Positions 28,711 through 34,564 of a stretch of 34,564 nt of DNA are shown here, one piece after another. Each line of letters opens with the position of its first letter. The first letter of the stretch is position 1. The notes below the pieces were generated by a model. It did no database searches and had not been told where the DNA came from. It was given only the letters and a program-made list of their open reading frames with translations. Origin of the DNA: a virus; IMG/VR virus record IMGVR_UViG_3300025122_006142, positions 1 through 34,564 of that record, one strand, 5' to 3'. Position numbers and translations under genes: made by a program.

Positions 28711-29238
28711 ATGGAAGTTTACATTAAGCAGAATCCGGAAGAGCCTTCGATTAAACGGCCCGAATACGAGGGGGACGCTGGATATGATCTATTCGCACGA
28801 GAAAACCCTAAGGTATCAGGTGAACCTATAGGCAAAAACCAAACGTTACAGGCAACTTATAAGAGTATCGATTACATAGAGTATGACACCAAATTAACCG
28901 TTGCCCCTATAGATGACATCTCATTTTATTCGATGGTTTACCCGAGAAGCAGCGTTTCAAAATACAACTTAGCCCTAGCTAATTCAGTTGGAATTGTTGA
29001 CTCTGGCTTTAGAGATACTATCAAGGTAAGATTTAGGTATATCATGCAACCTGACGACCTTATTCTAAAAGACGGGAAGATTCAAGGAATGAAAATTAAT
29101 ATCAAGAAAATTTATCAAAAAGGAGATAAAATAGCCCAGCTAATCTGGTGCATGCACAACCATCCGTTCTTGAATTTCTCTGACACCGTCCCCCCCTCTC
29201 AAAGAGCCTTGGGAGGATTTGGAAGCACCGGGAGATAA
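28711..29238 (+). CDS. dut: dUTP pyrophosphatase (175 aa)
   Basis: Trimeric dUTPase that hydrolyses dUTP to dUMP, keeping uracil out of phage DNA and feeding dTMP synthesis. The five family motifs are present: G-D-A-G-Y-D-L-F-A (21-29), Y-P-R-S-S (77-81), N-S-V-G-I-V-D97-S-G-F-R-D, K-G-D-K-I-A-Q-L-I (137-145) and R-A-L-G-G-F-G-S-T-G near the C-terminus. The aromatic residue stacking on uracil is F100 instead of Tyr. An extra segment of about 20 residues (111-130) and a longer strand around 30-60 make it longer than the usual 150. It has no Shine-Dalgarno and begins at its promoter's predicted start. Overlaps the kinase gene by one base. Confidence 0.93.
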   Translation: MEVYIKQNPEEPSIKRPEYEGDAGYDLFARENPKVSGEPIGKNQTLQATYKSIDYIEYDTKLTVAPIDDISFYSMVYPRSSVSKYNLALANSVGIVDSGFRDTIKVRFRYIMQPDDLILKDGKIQGMKINIKKIYQKGDKIAQLIWCMHNHPFLNFSDTVPPSQRALGGFGSTGR

Positions 29239-29822
29239 TGCTTTGTTCTCATCAATTAATCGGGATTATCGGTTTTGCGCGTACCGGAAAGGATGCCATG
29301 GCCTCTATTCTCAGTGAACTTATGCAAGAAAAAGGCGACCTATGTAAAATAACGTCTTTTGCGTACTACCTTAAAAAAGATGTGGACTCTTTTCTACAAT
29401 CGCGCCTTAACATTAGCGCGTTTACAGAAGACCCAAAAGAAAAAGAGATTATTCGCCCCCTCTTAGTATGTTGGGGAACCCAAATAATCCGAAATAAAAT
29501 AGATAGTGAGTATTGGATCCGAAAAATGCACAACGTGCGCGTTATACATAGGTCCCAAGGGATAAAAACCATCATACCTGACGTCAGATTCGAAAACGAA
29601 GTAAAATGGATTCACTCCCTAGGGGGTGCAACCATCTACATAGAAAGAGAGGGTGTGGGACCCATAAACGATGACGAGGAAAAACACACAAAAAAATTAA
29701 AAAAAATGTGTAAATTTTCTTTTTTTTGGGATAATCTACAGGACTTTGATCACACTGGGCCCGAGGAAGTTAAAAAATTTTTAAATGATACACAAGCAAA
29801 CAGACGTAGAACTAACTGCTAA
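29238..29822 (+). CDS. Deoxynucleoside monophosphate kinase-like (194 aa)
   Basis: P-loop kinase that phosphorylates dNMPs for dNTP supply, of the type found in T4-like phages. The Walker A motif is G-F-A-R-T-G-K-D (12-19). L-L-V-C-W-G-T-Q-I-I-R (about 75-85) is the family's substrate helix, and T-I-I-P-D-V-R-F-E-N-E (about 111-121) is the D-V-R-F motif that binds substrate and closes on it; I-E-R-E-G follows. Start ATG shares one base with the dUTPase stop (TAATG). Its 3' end overlaps the sigma factor gene by 38 bases. Base specificity is unknown. Confidence 0.82.
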   Translation: MLCSHQLIGIIGFARTGKDAMASILSELMQEKGDLCKITSFAYYLKKDVDSFLQSRLNISAFTEDPKEKEIIRPLLVCWGTQIIRNKIDSEYWIRKMHNVRVIHRSQGIKTIIPDVRFENEVKWIHSLGGATIYIEREGVGPINDDEEKHTKKLKKMCKFSFFWDNLQDFDHTGPEEVKKFLNDTQANRRRTNC

Positions 29823-30405
29823 CCTAAAAAACGACATTGAAGCGGAGGCTTCCCTTCAAGAGTTGGTCGATAGACATTCTGGAATTTTTTTAAACATTGT
29901 TAACAATTATGTCCCTAATAATTCCCCTACATGTCACAAGCAAGATATTATCGACGAAATACAATACTACATCTATAATGCGGGCCTTAAATATGACGAA
30001 AACAGAGGTGCTAAATTTAGTACCTTTCTGGGGAATGAAGCAAAATGGCTATGCTTAAACCAGCACCATAAAAACAAAAAATATCTATTAGCAGCGTCCC
30101 CCCAAAGTGAATTTGCATTTGAAAATACTGCTCCCGAGGAAAAAGGAGAATACAACCCCTATATCAGCGAATCTCTTTTGTGTAAAATTTTTGAGATCAT
30201 TGAAAAACACCCAGACGAGAGAGTACGGCGTATTTTTAAAATAAGATATGTGGACCCCGAATTCAACAAACTTACCCCGTGGCAAAAAGTTGGAAAAGAA
30301 TTAAAAATGAGCATTCAAGGGTGTATCAACATCCATAACTCTGCAATAAAAATTATCAGAAAAACCTTAAAAGAAAATGAACTTGATAGCCGATATTCCT
30401 ATTAA
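29785..30405 (+). CDS. Sigma-70-family RNA polymerase sigma factor (206 aa)
   Basis: Phage-encoded sigma factor, probably redirecting host RNA polymerase to late genes. Region 2 is visible: L-V-D-R-H-S-G-I-F-L (about 27-36, region 2.1), D-I-I-D-E-I-Q-Y-Y-I-Y-N-A, then L-K-Y-D-E-N-R-G-A-K-F-S-T-F-L (2.2-2.3) and W-L-C-L-N-Q (2.4, -10 recognition). Region 4 has L-T-P-W-Q-K-V-G-K-E-L-K-M-S as a helix-turn-helix for -35 binding. No region 1.1 or 3, as in small phage sigma factors. The frame begins inside the kinase gene; the exact start is not fixed by a ribosome binding site. Confidence 0.75.
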   Translation: MIHKQTDVELTANLKNDIEAEASLQELVDRHSGIFLNIVNNYVPNNSPTCHKQDIIDEIQYYIYNAGLKYDENRGAKFSTFLGNEAKWLCLNQHHKNKKYLLAASPQSEFAFENTAPEEKGEYNPYISESLLCKIFEIIEKHPDERVRRIFKIRYVDPEFNKLTPWQKVGKELKMSIQGCINIHNSAIKIIRKTLKENELDSRYSY

Positions 30406-31510
30406 TAACCTCTCTTTTGGAAACGTTGGCGTAAATATCTTACGGGAACTTTTTAAGCGCAAAATAAAAGTTAGCCTTTTTCCTCGAGGTGACCAACGTG
30501 ATTTAAGCGCCTTTAATAAACTTCCAGAAGACTTTAAAAAATGGATAGAACAATGTAGTGAATATAAACTTCACAACCTAGACAAAGACACTCCCACTCT
30601 CACCCTTTGGCATCTTAATGGGGCGCACAGAAGAATATCGGCCAAGCAATTTTTGTTAACTTTTTATGAGCTTGAAACCCCAACTTTTATAGAAAAGAAT
30701 ATAGTTAATTTTCAAGATCACACTTTTTTAACCACCCCCGTAGCAGTTAATTCTTTCAAACAAATAGGATGTGAGAATGTATCCTTTCTTCCTATTGGCT
30801 TTGATCCCGATTTTGTCACCCATCAAAACGACAAAAAAAGCGTAGAGGACAAAATACACTTTGTGCTGATGGGTAAATATGAAAAGCGCAAACACACAAA
30901 AGAAATCGTCCAAACATGGCTAAAAAAATATGGTAACGACAATAGATACCTCCTAACGTGCTGTATCACCAACCCATTCCTCAAAGGAGAGCAAATGACA
31001 GCCCTTCTAACCCAGCTGGTAGACGGAAAACAATACAGCAACATCAATTTTCTCCCTCACCTTAAAACAAACACCGAAGTCAACCACCTCTTAAACTCCG
31101 CCGATATTGACTTAACTGGCTTAAGCGGAGCTGAAGGGTGGAACCTGCCATCCTTCAATGCGACAGCCTTAGGAAAATGGTCTATCGTCTCTAATCATAC
31201 CGGCCACCAATCATGGGCAACCGACCAAAACTCCATCCTGTTACCAGTAGATAAAAAAGAAGATATTTATGATAGCCTGTTTTTTTATAAAGGAGCGCCG
31301 TTTAACCAAGGGTCTATGTATTCTTTCGACGAGAACCAAGTGGTATCTGCTATGGAAAAAGCTGTAGAACTAAGCTCTACTAAAAACACAGAAGGCTTAA
31401 AACTCCAAAAAGAATTTACCTACGAACGAACTGTAGATGAAATATTAAAAGTAATTAGTGTTAAAAAAGACAATACCGGGGGGTATTTGTCGGTTGACAA
31501 TAATAAATAA
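30377..31510 (+). CDS. GT4-like glycosyltransferase outside the cassette (377 aa)
   Basis: GT-B-fold glycosyltransferase. The N-terminal domain begins I-A-D-I-P-I-N-N-L-S-F-G-N-V-G-V-N and contains the E-L-E-T-P phrase of this subgroup; the C-terminal domain starts F-V-L-M-G-K-Y-E-K-R-K and has G-A-E-G-W-N-L-P-S-F-N-A-T-A-L-G, the E-G-x-xx-P-xx-E-A-x-x-x-G donor site. No membrane segment. Placed with nucleotide metabolism genes and the sigma factor, not with the sugar cassette, so it may act on a different acceptor, for example DNA bases or capsid protein (speculative). The ATG lies inside the end of the sigma factor gene, 29 bases of overlap. Confidence 0.72.
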   Translation: MNLIADIPINNLSFGNVGVNILRELFKRKIKVSLFPRGDQRDLSAFNKLPEDFKKWIEQCSEYKLHNLDKDTPTLTLWHLNGAHRRISAKQFLLTFYELETPTFIEKNIVNFQDHTFLTTPVAVNSFKQIGCENVSFLPIGFDPDFVTHQNDKKSVEDKIHFVLMGKYEKRKHTKEIVQTWLKKYGNDNRYLLTCCITNPFLKGEQMTALLTQLVDGKQYSNINFLPHLKTNTEVNHLLNSADIDLTGLSGAEGWNLPSFNATALGKWSIVSNHTGHQSWATDQNSILLPVDKKEDIYDSLFFYKGAPFNQGSMYSFDENQVVSAMEKAVELSSTKNTEGLKLQKEFTYERTVDEILKVISVKKDNTGGYLSVDNNK

Positions 31511-31511
31511 A

Positions 31512-31730
31512 ATGGCAAAAATAAAACAAGGTAAAATTATAGCTGTTAACAATAAAGGCAAAAAATTTGGCGCTAACGATCAGTATTACGCCATATGGGT
31601 TGAAGACAGCAACAAAAAAGAGCGGTGCCTCTTATTTACAGAACATCAACTCACAATAGCCAAAGAAAGAGCGAACAAAAACCCAGAAGATATTCCTAAG
31701 AAAGGATTTTGGGCCAACCTGTTTGATTGA
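31512..31730 (+). CDS. Hypothetical basic protein (72 aa)
   Basis: Not recognised. The protein M-A-K-I-K-Q-G-K-I-I-A-V-N-N-K-G-K-K reads as a small beta-barrel-like fold (K-I-I-A-V-N, Q-Y-Y-A-I-W-V-E, R-C-L-L-F-T) followed by a helix (Q-L-T-I-A-K-E-R-A) and ends G-F-W-A-N-L-F-D. It could be an SH3- or OB-like nucleic-acid binding protein, by shape only. I begin at the ATG at 31512, directly after the glycosyltransferase stop, rather than the longer frame that begins 18 codons upstream inside that gene. Its TGA overlaps the next ATG as TGATG. Confidence 0.6.
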   Translation: MAKIKQGKIIAVNNKGKKFGANDQYYAIWVEDSNKKERCLLFTEHQLTIAKERANKNPEDIPKKGFWANLFD

Positions 31731-32086
31731 TGTACGAATATCACGCCGAAGTTTTACGAGTGGTGGACGGCGATACCGTTGATGTGCTTATTGATGTAGG
31801 GTTTAGCACTTTTAAAAAAGAAAGAGTCCGTCTTCATGGTATAAACACCCCAGAATGTCGTACTCGGGACTTAGAAGAAAAGAAAAAAGGACTAGCTGCT
31901 AAAGATCGCCTAGAGACCTTAATTGATGCTTGCGACAATAAATGTATAATCAAAACAGAATTAGATAAAAAAGGAAAATATGGCCGCATCCTCGGTATTA
32001 TACATAGCCCCAACAAAAAGAAAAATTTCAACAAAATGCTAGTTTCAGAAGGGCATGCGGTAGAATACTTTGGTGGTAAGAGATGA
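31730..32086 (+). CDS. Thermonuclease-like (SNase family) nuclease (118 aa)
   Basis: Calcium-dependent nuclease of the staphylococcal nuclease family. D13-G-D15-T binds calcium, R34 in R-V-R-L-H-G with N39-T-P-E42 corresponds to SNase R35-D40-E43 (Asn in place of Asp is common in relatives), and R86 in K-Y-G-R-I-L-G equals R87. No signal peptide, so the enzyme stays in the cell; phage versions may degrade host DNA or help recombination. Start is the ATG sharing one base with the preceding TGA; an earlier TTG one codon upstream is less likely. Shorter than the secreted enzyme's mature form (149). Confidence 0.82.
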   Translation: MYEYHAEVLRVVDGDTVDVLIDVGFSTFKKERVRLHGINTPECRTRDLEEKKKGLAAKDRLETLIDACDNKCIIKTELDKKGKYGRILGIIHSPNKKKNFNKMLVSEGHAVEYFGGKR

Positions 32087-32112
32087 CCCACTGGGACATG
32101 ATGACCCAATGA
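32083..32112 (+). CDS. Possible 9-codon coupling ORF
   Basis: M-T-H-W-D-M-M-T-Q, with ATGA overlaps at both ends: its ATG overlaps the SNase stop, and its TGA overlaps the next ATG. It is too short to trust alone; with the next ORF it forms a chain like the one at 23-325. The DNA holds an imperfect direct repeat (GATGACCCA at 32083 and 32100). Confidence 0.2.
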   Translation: MTHWDMMTQ

Positions 32113-32174
32113 GTGCGCCCAACATAAAAAATTGTCGCGCCCTTTTGTCCCAAACATACCAAAAACCCCAGTAA
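32109..32174 (+). CDS. Possible 21-residue microprotein ORF
   Basis: M-S-A-P-N-I-K-N-C-R-A-L-L-S-Q-T-Y-Q-K-P-Q, starting with an ATGA overlap on the 9-codon ORF and ending ten bases before the Hsp20 promoter region. Small, basic, with one Cys and no hydrophobic segment. The only support is the ATGA chain and that it fills most of the 135-base gap between SNase and Hsp20. Confidence 0.3.
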   Translation: MSAPNIKNCRALLSQTYQKPQ

Positions 32175-32183
32175 ATAAGTGTT

Positions 32184-32212
32184 TTTAAAGTTGGCATAGG
32201 ATCTGCTTATAT
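32184..32212 (+). promoter_or_regulatory. Probable promoter for the Hsp20 gene
   Basis: TTTAAA (32184-32189), a 17-base spacer and TTATAT (32207-32212), with a TG in extended -10 position (TGC, 32204-32206). The ATG follows nine bases after the -10, predicting a leader of about three bases. Weaker hexamers than the other promoters; an alternative reading takes TATATA or TATAAA as the -10. No other function is seen in the gap. Confidence 0.4.
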
Positions 32213-32221
32213 AAAGCATAT

Positions 32222-32596
32222 ATGATAAATACAAGAAGTAATTTTGGCCTCGTAAAATGGCTGGAAGATTTAACGACAGATATTATGGATACAGAGTTTT
32301 ACCCACACGTGTGGAGTCATTGCGATAGCCGCAGCGCCCACCTATCAAAAGAAGACGACAAGTACCTCTTAGAAGTACATGTGCCGGGCCACAATAAGAA
32401 AAGCCTCGAAATCAAAATCTTAGACGGTGTTATGAGAGTGTTGTCTAAAAAGGACGACAAAAAAGAACTATGTCAAACCACCCTTGATAAAAGCGTGGAT
32501 GTAGACAAAATAAAAGCCCGAACCGAAGACGGCATTCTTTACATAACACTGCCTAGAAGCAAGAAATCCTCTGGAAAAGTCGTAGAGGTTGTGTAA
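32222..32596 (+). CDS. Small heat shock protein, Hsp20 / alpha-crystallin family (124 aa)
   Basis: ATP-independent holdase chaperone. The alpha-crystallin domain spans about residues 38-120: Y-L-L-E-V-H-V-P-G-H-N-K-K-S-L-E-I-K matches the family's strands, the central strand V-M-R-V-L-S follows, and I-K-A-R-T-E-D-G-I-L-Y-I-T-L-P holds the A-x-x-x-x-G-x-L signature with Gly-Ile-Leu. The C-terminal I-x-I tail motif is not obvious (V-V-E-V-V). Such chaperones occur in cyanophages and other marine phages, with roles in folding structural proteins (known). A short leader is predicted. Its stop lies inside a 20-bp palindrome. Confidence 0.88.
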   Translation: MINTRSNFGLVKWLEDLTTDIMDTEFYPHVWSHCDSRSAHLSKEDDKYLLEVHVPGHNKKSLEIKILDGVMRVLSKKDDKKELCQTTLDKSVDVDKIKARTEDGILYITLPRSKKSSGKVVEVV

Positions 32597-32608
32597 TATA
32601 TTACACAA
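32589..32608. promoter_or_regulatory. 20-bp perfect palindrome over the Hsp20 stop codon
   Basis: The left half TTGTGTAATA is followed by its exact complement TATTACACAA with no spacer. The AT-rich form without a loop suits a dimeric DNA-binding protein better than an RNA hairpin. It lies 39 bases before the start of the downstream gene and is not followed by a T-tract. Confidence 0.6.
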
Positions 32609-32609
32609 T

Positions 32610-32639
32610 GCCTAGCAGGGATTGCGCACTCTGCTGGGC
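32610..32639 (+). other. Hairpin just upstream of the 132-residue gene
   Basis: GCCTAGCAG (32610-32618) pairs with CTGCTGGGC (32631-32639): nine pairs including one T-G wobble, with a 12-base loop. It ends eight bases before the ATG. The following GTTTCAAT is too poor in T for a convincing rho-independent terminator, so it may be a 5'-leader structure controlling translation or mRNA stability, or a weak terminator after Hsp20. Confidence 0.55.
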
Positions 32640-32647
32640 GTTTCAAT

Positions 32648-33046
32648 ATGTTCTATAACTTTATACACGAGACCACGGGAGAAACCAAAGAAGTAGAAAT
32701 GCCCATGGCCGACTATAAACCCTACAAAGGTGAAAATGGAGAAGATGAGGCATGGCGGCGCGTTTATGATACCCCACAAGTCAACATAGGAAACTATGTC
32801 GCCAAAAAGGTGGACGCATGGGACAATAAGCAATTTGTAGAGCGCACGGGCAAAATGAAGGGCACCGTGGGGGACCTTCATGATTATTCGGCCCAGCTAA
32901 GCGAACAAAGAGCGAAAGAGTCTATTACGGGCGAAGATCCAGTAAAGCGCAAACATTTCGATAAATATAAAAAAGCCACAGGAAAAAAACACGTAGCTGA
33001 CCAGCCTAAAGTAATTGAAACAAAAAATGTAAAGATAGAACTTTAA
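32648..33046 (+). CDS. Hypothetical protein (132 aa)
   Basis: Not recognised. Starts M-F-Y-N-F-I-H-E-T-T-G-E-T, then charged and Tyr/Trp-rich (Y-K-P-Y-K-G-E-N-G-E-D-E-A-W-R-R-V-Y-D-T-P) and ends with a long Lys-rich helix (K-R-K-H-F-D-K-Y-K-K-A-T-G-K-K). No cysteine pairs, no membrane segment; it looks like an extended, possibly nucleic-acid-binding protein. The hairpin at 32610-32639 stands directly before its ATG and no Shine-Dalgarno is visible. Its TAA is shared with the TAA of the convergent structural gene (overlap 33043-33046), so no terminator separates the two. Confidence 0.6.
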   Translation: MFYNFIHETTGETKEVEMPMADYKPYKGENGEDEAWRRVYDTPQVNIGNYVAKKVDAWDNKQFVERTGKMKGTVGDLHDYSAQLSEQRAKESITGEDPVKRKHFDKYKKATGKKHVADQPKVIETKNVKIEL

Positions 33047-34395
33047 GTTACACTTGAAGTATTACTTCTAGCTTCCCCTAGCTCATTAAAAACAACTACA
33101 TAATAATTTCCTGTAGCAGAAGTAGTGTAAGTACGCTGGTTGCTCCCTATAGCTGCTAATGGCTCTAAAGAGTACCACTGATATTTAAACCCATCAGCAT
33201 TGTAAACACTGGTATCAGTGGAAGTTCTCCCTGTAGCCTGTACCGACAAAGTAACAGGGTTGCTGGCGGCACTTACAGGCTGATTGACAATCAAAGGGGG
33301 TGTTGATATTTTAAGACCGCTAACATCCGACATCGAAAAACCAAAAGACGCCGTGATTGATGCGTTGTCCCCTAGGGTGTCATTTAATCCTTGGCTATCC
33401 AACTGGGCGTTTTCCACCACCATCTGCAATCCGGTTTGCCCACTGCAGTTATCTTTAATGTTAAACGTAAAGTTATAATTATGCTCCCCCGATATAAATT
33501 CATTTAAATTACCGCTTGTAAACTCTGTTGCCAACGCAGAAAAACTTAAAGTACCTAAAATAGGTAAAATAGCACGCTTACCATAGGGGTACATGGACCC
33601 AAGCCCATACAGATCGGTCCTATCAATACTAAAACCTACATCCATCGACTCAATAGTCGCGCTTCGAACTGGGGAAGAGCCCGTAAACTCTATTCCCGGT
33701 TCTTTCACATCGGCTAAAATTAATTCTATGTCTCCCGCAGCAAAAGCCGCATGAATGTTTCCGTCTCGATTTGTTGTATTTTGAAAAACAGAAGGGGTAA
33801 TTTTATATTTTTTATTTAATACGGGTTCGCCGGGACCTGTTTTAGTTGTGTCGATAGCAGGGATAGTCTCCCCGTTGGTGGCATCATTATACTGATTCAT
33901 CACAACATTATAAGCGCTTAAACGTGTCGTTACCGCAAGAGGGGATCCGACTCCAGCAGACAAAGAATAAGAATCTAAAAAAACATTACCCAAAGCCATA
34001 ACATTAAATTTATTTTTAAAAAGTGAATTGATATTAGGCTCTTGGTTATCACCCGTTCCCATTAATAGGTAATAGTTTCTGTCTTGGTTTTCTTTTTTTA
34101 CATATTTTAATGCCGTTTTTTGGCGACCATCTACATTAAGCCCCATTATTGCCTCATTTGTGCCATTAGAATAAAAATAATCAATATCTAAGCCAATATC
34201 AGCATTTTTCACTTGAACCTGACCAACATAATCAGGACTCCCCACCTGCTTAAAGCGCTCTCGAGCAAAAGCAAAATCAATAGAAGCTGACTGCACCCTT
34301 TTTAGCCCTGTCAGATTATTAGTGTTATCTGAATTGCCGGGTGACTGCGAAACAGCGATTGCACTTTGGCCATAGGTTATTCTGTTAGTTGCCAT
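33043..34395 (-). CDS. Tail tube-like structural protein with C-terminal Ig-like domain (450 aa)
   Basis: Probable major tail or baseplate structural protein. The N-terminal 360 residues are beta-rich and glycine/asparagine-rich with features of tail tube proteins: a start M-A-T-N-R-I-T-Y-G-Q, V-Q-S-A-S-I-D-F-A-F-A-R-E-R-F-K-Q-V-G, and a second similar unit S-P-V-R-S-A-T-I-E-S-M-D-V-G-F-S-I-D-R-T-D-L around residue 242, suggesting a duplicated fold. The last 85 residues look like an Ig-like domain (Y-Q-W-Y-S-L near 406, T-Y-T-T-S-A-T-G-N-Y-Y-V-V-V), the kind decorating phage capsids and tails. Its ATG follows the LamG-type gene after three bases, so both belong to a structural operon. Exact role is inferred. 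Confidence 0.65.
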   Translation of the reverse strand: MATNRITYGQSAIAVSQSPGNSDNTNNLTGLKRVQSASIDFAFARERFKQVGSPDYVGQVQVKNADIGLDIDYFYSNGTNEAIMGLNVDGRQKTALKYVKKENQDRNYYLLMGTGDNQEPNINSLFKNKFNVMALGNVFLDSYSLSAGVGSPLAVTTRLSAYNVVMNQYNDATNGETIPAIDTTKTGPGEPVLNKKYKITPSVFQNTTNRDGNIHAAFAAGDIELILADVKEPGIEFTGSSPVRSATIESMDVGFSIDRTDLYGLGSMYPYGKRAILPILGTLSFSALATEFTSGNLNEFISGEHNYNFTFNIKDNCSGQTGLQMVVENAQLDSQGLNDTLGDNASITASFGFSMSDVSGLKISTPPLIVNQPVSAASNPVTLSVQATGRTSTDTSVYNADGFKYQWYSLEPLAAIGSNQRTYTTSATGNYYVVVFNELGEARSNTSSVT

Positions 34396-34398
34396 TTT

Positions 34399-34564
34399 TT
34401 ATTCTCCGAATCTACTTTTAAAGCTGTTGTAGTTTTGTTGGATTTCTGCGTAAGTTAGGTTTCGATTATAAACACGAACGCTCGCTAGTGCAGCATTCAG
34501 ATAATTTGAAGCCCAAACACTATAACCTATCCTACAGACTGGGGTCGTAGACAAATGTCCAGTC
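34399..34564 (-). CDS. LamG/concanavalin A-like structural protein, C-terminal end (partial)
   Basis: Only the last 54 codons lie in the window; the start is beyond 34564. The end A-S-V-R-V-Y-N-R-N-L-T-Y-A-E-I-Q-Q-N-Y is the typical closing strand of laminin-G-like jelly-roll domains (R-V-Y-N-R-A-L-S-xx-E-I-x-Q-N-Y), common in phage tail fibres and capsid decorations that bind glycans. Upstream A-S-N-Y-L-N-A-A-L is part of the same fold. The gene ends three bases before the tail tube-like gene and is translated with it. With only a fragment visible, the full architecture is unknown. Confidence 0.75.
   Translation of the reverse strand, partial: TGHLSTTPVCRIGYSVWASNYLNAALASVRVYNRNLTYAEIQQNYNSFKSRFGE

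Noticed and set aside
31494-31522. TTGACA at 31494-31499 before the 72-residue gene
   Set aside because: At 17 bases spacing the -10 would be AAAAAT inside the gene, and TTGACA is simply codons of the glycosyltransferase tail; no promoter called.
32087-32221. tRNA, riboswitch or terminator in the longest intergenic gap
   Set aside because: Only a 4-bp TGGG/CCCA stem and a distant 6-bp TGGGAC/GTCCCA pair can be drawn; no cloverleaf or T-tract.

Overview
The window is a densely coding, AT-leaning piece of a large tailed-phage genome (or a prophage or metagenomic phage contig). Evidence for a phage: a compact replication/recombination set (DnaB-type helicase, DnaG-type primase, RecA, several PD-(D/E)XK nucleases), nucleotide-metabolism genes (class II ribonucleotide reductase, dUTPase, dNMP kinase), a small sigma factor, a tail-tube-like structural protein, and a LamG-type structural protein running off the right edge. 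Genes are packed with 1- to 11-base start/stop overlaps, and TAA, TAG and TGA all act as stops. I see no rRNA, tRNA, transposase, integrase or CRISPR array. The hosts implied are Gram-negative-like bacteria with heptose- or fucose-containing surface glycans; I cannot name the host.

Layout. (A) 1-8973, minus strand: replication and recombination, read from the right as a hypothetical gene, RecA, a small nuclease, a small unknown, DnaB helicase, then two glycan-modifying enzymes (NodB-type deacetylase and a formyltransferase) wedged in before primase, a Cas4/AddB-like nuclease, a lone PHP domain, another nuclease and a chain of tiny ORFs. (B) 9011-9035: a rho-independent terminator closing the operon to its right, with a near-consensus sigma-70 promoter directly behind it driving block A. 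(C) 9062-12230, minus: two proteins of unknown role (one very Lys/Asp-rich) and ribonucleotide reductase. (D) 12265-28326, minus: a 17-gene, 16-kb surface-sugar cassette. It holds GDP-fucose synthesis (Gmd, Fcl) with a GT10 fucosyltransferase; heptose-type activation (GmhA-like isomerase, HddA-like kinase, HAD-nucleotidyltransferase fusion, transaldolase); two further NAD-sugar epimerases; five other glycosyltransferases; three methyltransferases including FkbM type; and a sulfotransferase. (E) 28355-33046, plus: an unknown gene, dUTPase, dNMP kinase, sigma factor, another glycosyltransferase, small proteins, a thermonuclease-like nuclease, Hsp20 and an unknown. (F) 33043-34564, minus: structural genes.

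How it works together. Blocks A, C and the start of E supply DNA replication and dNTPs. Block D appears able to make activated fucose and a heptose-like sugar and to build and decorate an oligosaccharide, either on phage structural protein or on the host surface; which of these cannot be read from the sequence. The most interesting regulatory signal is a repeated promoter geometry: at five genes a good -35/-10 pair lies so close to the start codon (6-8 bases between -10 and start) that transcription should begin at or within two bases of it, as in lambda cI from PRM. This predicts leaderless mRNAs. Two chains of tiny ORFs joined by ATGA overlaps (1-325 and 32083-32174) are the other unexplained structure.
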